Shown: positions 61,100 through 63,239 of the stretch, piece by piece | Numbering within the stretch: position 1 is the first letter of the stretch | Layout: each line of letters starts with the position of its first letter | DNA from: Flagellimonas myxillae | Lineage (GTDB): Bacteria; Bacteroidota; Bacteroidia; Flavobacteriales; Flavobacteriaceae | Direction: 5' to 3' | Length of the DNA stretch: 63,239 nucleotides | Assembly (NCBI RefSeq): GCF_023502235.1 | Contig: NZ_JAMFLY010000006.1 | Location: forward strand, 1-63,239 | Translations under genes and position numbers: made by a program | Notes under the pieces: generated by a model | Databases searched by the model: none | What the model was told of the DNA's origin: nothing | The model's input: only the letters and a program-made list of their open reading frames with translations

Positions 61100-63239
61100 T
61101 TATAGATCTAATATGGTAAACATAAATTCGGAATTGAAACGACTACGGTTTCCGCCTCCATTGTCATTATCACCAATAATAACTTCAAAACTGGAACTTG
61201 TTTGCGCTCTATAAGATATTCCAGGGTCATCGGCCCCAGCTCCATCCCTACTGGGTTGAGCCAATTGAATGATGTAGTTGCCATCAGCCACCAAGCCTAC
61301 TGGTAAGTTGACTCTGTAGTAACCATTTCCAGTTAGTTTGGTTACGGTAATACCTGTAGTGGCCCGAGTAACAGTTCCATTTGCAGCAATTTTTCCAAAA
61401 GCTTTGATAGGACTCTCGTAGTACGCCCCGCCATTTGCTCCCACTGTGATACTATTATCGGTCTCGGCCCCAACTACGTTCGCAGTTTGGTTAGCGGCTG
61501 CTTCATTGGTATAAGTGATAACGCCGGTTGTGGTATTTTGGGATAAGGTGGTAACGGTATCGTCGTCTCCATCCGCAATATCAGCTGGAATGTTGGAAAG
61601 AGATGACCAATCCCCATCAAAATCATCGGTCACATCGGTGTCGAGGTTCGGGAACTCGTTGTTGACGGCCGTTGCCACCTGGGCATCGGTCAGTTGTGTA
61701 TCGTTGTCGATGTCATCGGCAAAGCCGGCAGGTACATTGTTAAGTGAGCTCCACTCCCCATCAAAATCGTCGGTGGAATCTGTATCAAGATTGGCAGGCA
61801 CGTCCGTTAGGTCATTAAAGCTACCGGAGAAGTCATCGGTCACATCGGTGTCGAGGTTCGGGAACTCGTTATTGACGGCCGTTGCCACCTGTGCATCGGT
61901 CAGCTGTGTATCGTTGTCGATGTCATCGGCAAATCCGGCAGGTACATTGTTCAGTGATAACCATTCCCCATCAAAATCGTCGGTGGAATCCGTATCAAGG
62001 TTTGCGGGCACATCCGTTAGGTCGTTGAAACTGCCACTGAAATCATCTGTTGAGTCGGTATCAAGGTTGGCAGGCACATCCGTAAGGTCGTTGAAGCTGC
62101 CGGAAAAGTCATCGGTCACATCGGTGTCGAGGTTGGGGAACTCGTTGTTGACGGCCGTTGCCACCTGTGCATCTGTCAGCTGTGTATCGTTGTCGATGTC
62201 ATCGGCGAATCCCGCAGGTACATTGTTCAAAGAACTCCACTCCCCATCAAAATCGTCCGTGGAATCGGTATCGAGGTTGGCAGGCACATCCGTAAGGTCG
62301 TTGAAGCTACCGGAAAAGTCATCGGTCACATCGGTATCGAGGTTGGGGAACTCGTTGTTGACCGCCGTTGCCACCTGTGCATCGGTCAGCTGTGTATCGT
62401 TGTCGATGTCGTCAGCAAACCCGGCCGGCACATTGTTCAAGGAAGACCACTCCCCATCAAAATCGTCCGTGGAATCGGTATCAAGGTTTGCAGGCACGTC
62501 GGTCAGGTCGTTGAAGCTACCGGAGAAGTCATCGGTCACATCGGTATCGAGGTTGGGGAACTCGTTGTTGACGGCCGTTGCCACCTGTGCATCGGTCAGC
62601 TGTGTATCGTTGTCGATGTCGTCAGCAAAGCCGGCAGGTACATTGTTCAAAGAACTCCACTCGCCATCAAAATCGTCCGTGGAATCGGTATCAAGGTTGG
62701 CCGGAACATCCGTTAGGTCGTTGAAACTTCCACTGAAATCATCAGTTGAGTCCGTATCCAAGTTGGCCGGTACGCCGGTAAGGTCGTTAAAGCTACCGGA
62801 AAAGTCATCGGTCACATCGATGTCCAGGTTCGGAAACTCGTTGTTGACGGCCGTTGCCACCTGTGCATCGGTCAGCTGTGTATCGTTGTCGATGTCATCG
62901 GCAAATCCGGCCGGTACATTGTTCAAAGAACTCCACTCCCCATCAAAATCATCAGTTGAATCCGTATCGAGGTTGGGGAACTCATTGTTGACGGCAGTTG
63001 CCACCTGTGCATCTGTCAGCTGGGTATCGTTGTCGATATCATCGGCAAAGCCGGCAGGTACATTGTTCAAAGAGCTCCACTCCCCATCAAAATCATCGGT
63101 CACATCGGTATCGAGGTTCGGGAACTCGTTGTTGACGGCCGTGGCCACCTGTGCGTCGGTCAGCTGTGTATCGTTGTCGATATCATCGGCAAAGCCGGCG
63201 GGCACATTGTTAAGTGAGGACCACTCCCCGTCAAAATCA
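61100..63239 (-). CDS. Giant modular repeat surface protein, N-terminal part outside the window
   Basis: Open frame that enters from beyond the right edge; at least 712 residues are seen and no true start. The first 530 or so are two Asp-rich modules: A (48 residues, core GEWSSLNNVPAGFADDIDND then TQLTDAQVATAVNNEFP) and B (22 residues, SGSFNDLTDVPANLDTD), both opening with NLDTDxTDDF. The array is followed by a degenerate half unit (DWSSLSNIPADIADGDDD) and a 150-residue C-terminal domain ending FNSEFMFTILDL, beta-rich, without a T9SS sorting domain. The F/W-x-x-L-x-x-[VK]P pattern resembles phage tail-fibre repeats (YNDLTNKP type), so a fibrous adhesin stalk with a terminal head is inferred. 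Confidence 0.85.
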   Translation of the reverse strand, partial: DFDGEWSSLNNVPAGFADDIDNDTQLTDAQVATAVNNEFPNLDTDVTDDFDGEWSSLNNVPAGFADDIDNDTQLTDAQVATAVNNEFPNLDTDSTDDFDGEWSSLNNVPAGFADDIDNDTQLTDAQVATAVNNEFPNLDIDVTDDFSGSFNDLTGVPANLDTDSTDDFSGSFNDLTDVPANLDTDSTDDFDGEWSSLNNVPAGFADDIDNDTQLTDAQVATAVNNEFPNLDTDVTDDFSGSFNDLTDVPANLDTDSTDDFDGEWSSLNNVPAGFADDIDNDTQLTDAQVATAVNNEFPNLDTDVTDDFSGSFNDLTDVPANLDTDSTDDFDGEWSSLNNVPAGFADDIDNDTQLTDAQVATAVNNEFPNLDTDVTDDFSGSFNDLTDVPANLDTDSTDDFSGSFNDLTDVPANLDTDSTDDFDGEWLSLNNVPAGFADDIDNDTQLTDAQVATAVNNEFPNLDTDVTDDFSGSFNDLTDVPANLDTDSTDDFDGEWSSLNNVPAGFADDIDNDTQLTDAQVATAVNNEFPNLDTDVTDDFDGDWSSLSNIPADIADGDDDTVTTLSQNTTTGVITYTNEAAANQTANVVGAETDNSITVGANGGAYYESPIKAFGKIAANGTVTRATTGITVTKLTGNGYYRVNLPVGLVADGNYIIQLAQPSRDGAGADDPGISYRAQTSSSFEVIIGDNDNGGGNRSRFNSEFMFTILDL
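61568..63239 (-). repeat. Mosaic tandem array of 144-bp and 66-bp coding modules
   Basis: Within the partial gene the visible order in the coding direction is partial A, A, A, B, B, A, B, A, B, A, B, B, A, B, A and a final degenerate half unit: seven full A (144 bp), seven B (66 bp). All unit lengths are multiples of three and the frame is never lost. Copies are nearly identical in DNA with scattered silent changes (GATGTCATCGGC, GATATCATCGGC and GATGTCGTCAGC variants). The array reaches the window edge, so its true size is unknown. Confidence 0.95.

Noticed and set aside
61568..63239. Regular repeats that might be taken for a CRISPR array
   Set aside because: The repeats are in frame, 66 and 144 bp long, without spacers, and encode a continuous protein.
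1..63239. tRNA, rRNA, riboswitch, transposase or prophage genes
   Set aside because: Read by eye on both strands, no cloverleaf with a GTTCGAATCC-like arm, no rRNA stretch, no known riboswitch core and no transposase or integrase motif was found; a covariance-model search would settle the RNA part.

Overview
The window looks like a chromosomal segment of a marine member of the Flavobacteriaceae (Bacteroidota). Evidence seen directly: genes for the type IX secretion system (a PorT-like barrel, the T9SS plug protein) and two of its substrate classes (a type A and a type B/CHU_C C-terminal sorting domain), a sodium-pumping Nqr operon followed by apbE, a short primary sigma factor, almost no Shine-Dalgarno sequences, and several TAnnTTTG -7 boxes typical of the phylum. 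No rRNA, tRNA, CRISPR array, transposase or prophage gene was seen. Genus-level placement is not possible from reading alone.

Layout. 0.2-5.7 kb: a ketoglutarate-semialdehyde dehydrogenase, then two divergent clusters: SCO1 / MORN / YHYH / EF-hand on the minus strand, and an ECF sigma factor, a membrane anti-sigma-like protein and a CnrX/Spy-like periplasmic sensor on the plus strand. 5.9-10 kb: YHS protein, then a tight LysE exporter / DinB / NRDE / ATP-grasp / outer-membrane barrel operon. 10-17 kb (minus): ypdA, rpe, a DUF5916 outer-membrane protein and a LytS/LytTR two-component pair. 17-29 kb: housekeeping block rpoD, pnp, rpsO, accD, fbaA, a BamA/TamA-type barrel, a TrmH methyltransferase, porT, ubiE. 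29-34.3 kb (plus): trkA-trkH, a small lipoprotein, then a pyrroline-2-carboxylate reductase and a trans-3-hydroxy-L-proline dehydratase. 34-45.8 kb: aminotransferase, desaturase, rsmG, a T9SS cargo protein, two adjacent DJ-1/PfpI-type proteins (one secreted, one an AraC regulator), pruA, a four-helix-bundle protein, apaG, DUF3667 and the T9SS plug protein. 46-53.5 kb: nqrABCDEF, a small Nqr-linked protein and apbE. 53.5-59.8 kb: methyltransferase, GxxExxY nuclease-like protein, map, gpmI, an ankyrin protein, a 55-residue membrane protein, and M48 and M15 peptidases. 59.9 kb to the end: a T9SS type B protein downstream of a huge modular repeat protein that runs off the window.

How genes fit together. 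The hydroxyproline pair (32.3-34.3 kb) should turn trans-3-hydroxy-L-proline into proline, and PruA (40.8 kb) performs the last oxidation of proline to glutamate. Nqr, ApbE (which attaches FMN to NqrB and NqrC) and Trk potassium uptake form the ion-energetics core. PorT and the plug protein serve secretion of the sorting-domain proteins at 37.6 and 59.9 kb.

Most promising for new biology: (1) the two-module repeat protein at the right end, whose modules resemble phage tail-fibre repeats; (2) the ECF/anti-sigma/CnrX-like unit facing a SCO1-YHYH-EF-hand-MORN operon; (3) the ATP-grasp/NRDE/LysE operon; (4) a periplasmic DJ-1 enzyme fused to a cysteine-rich metal-binding domain next to its GlxA-type regulator; (5) an AccD without any zinc-ribbon cysteines.
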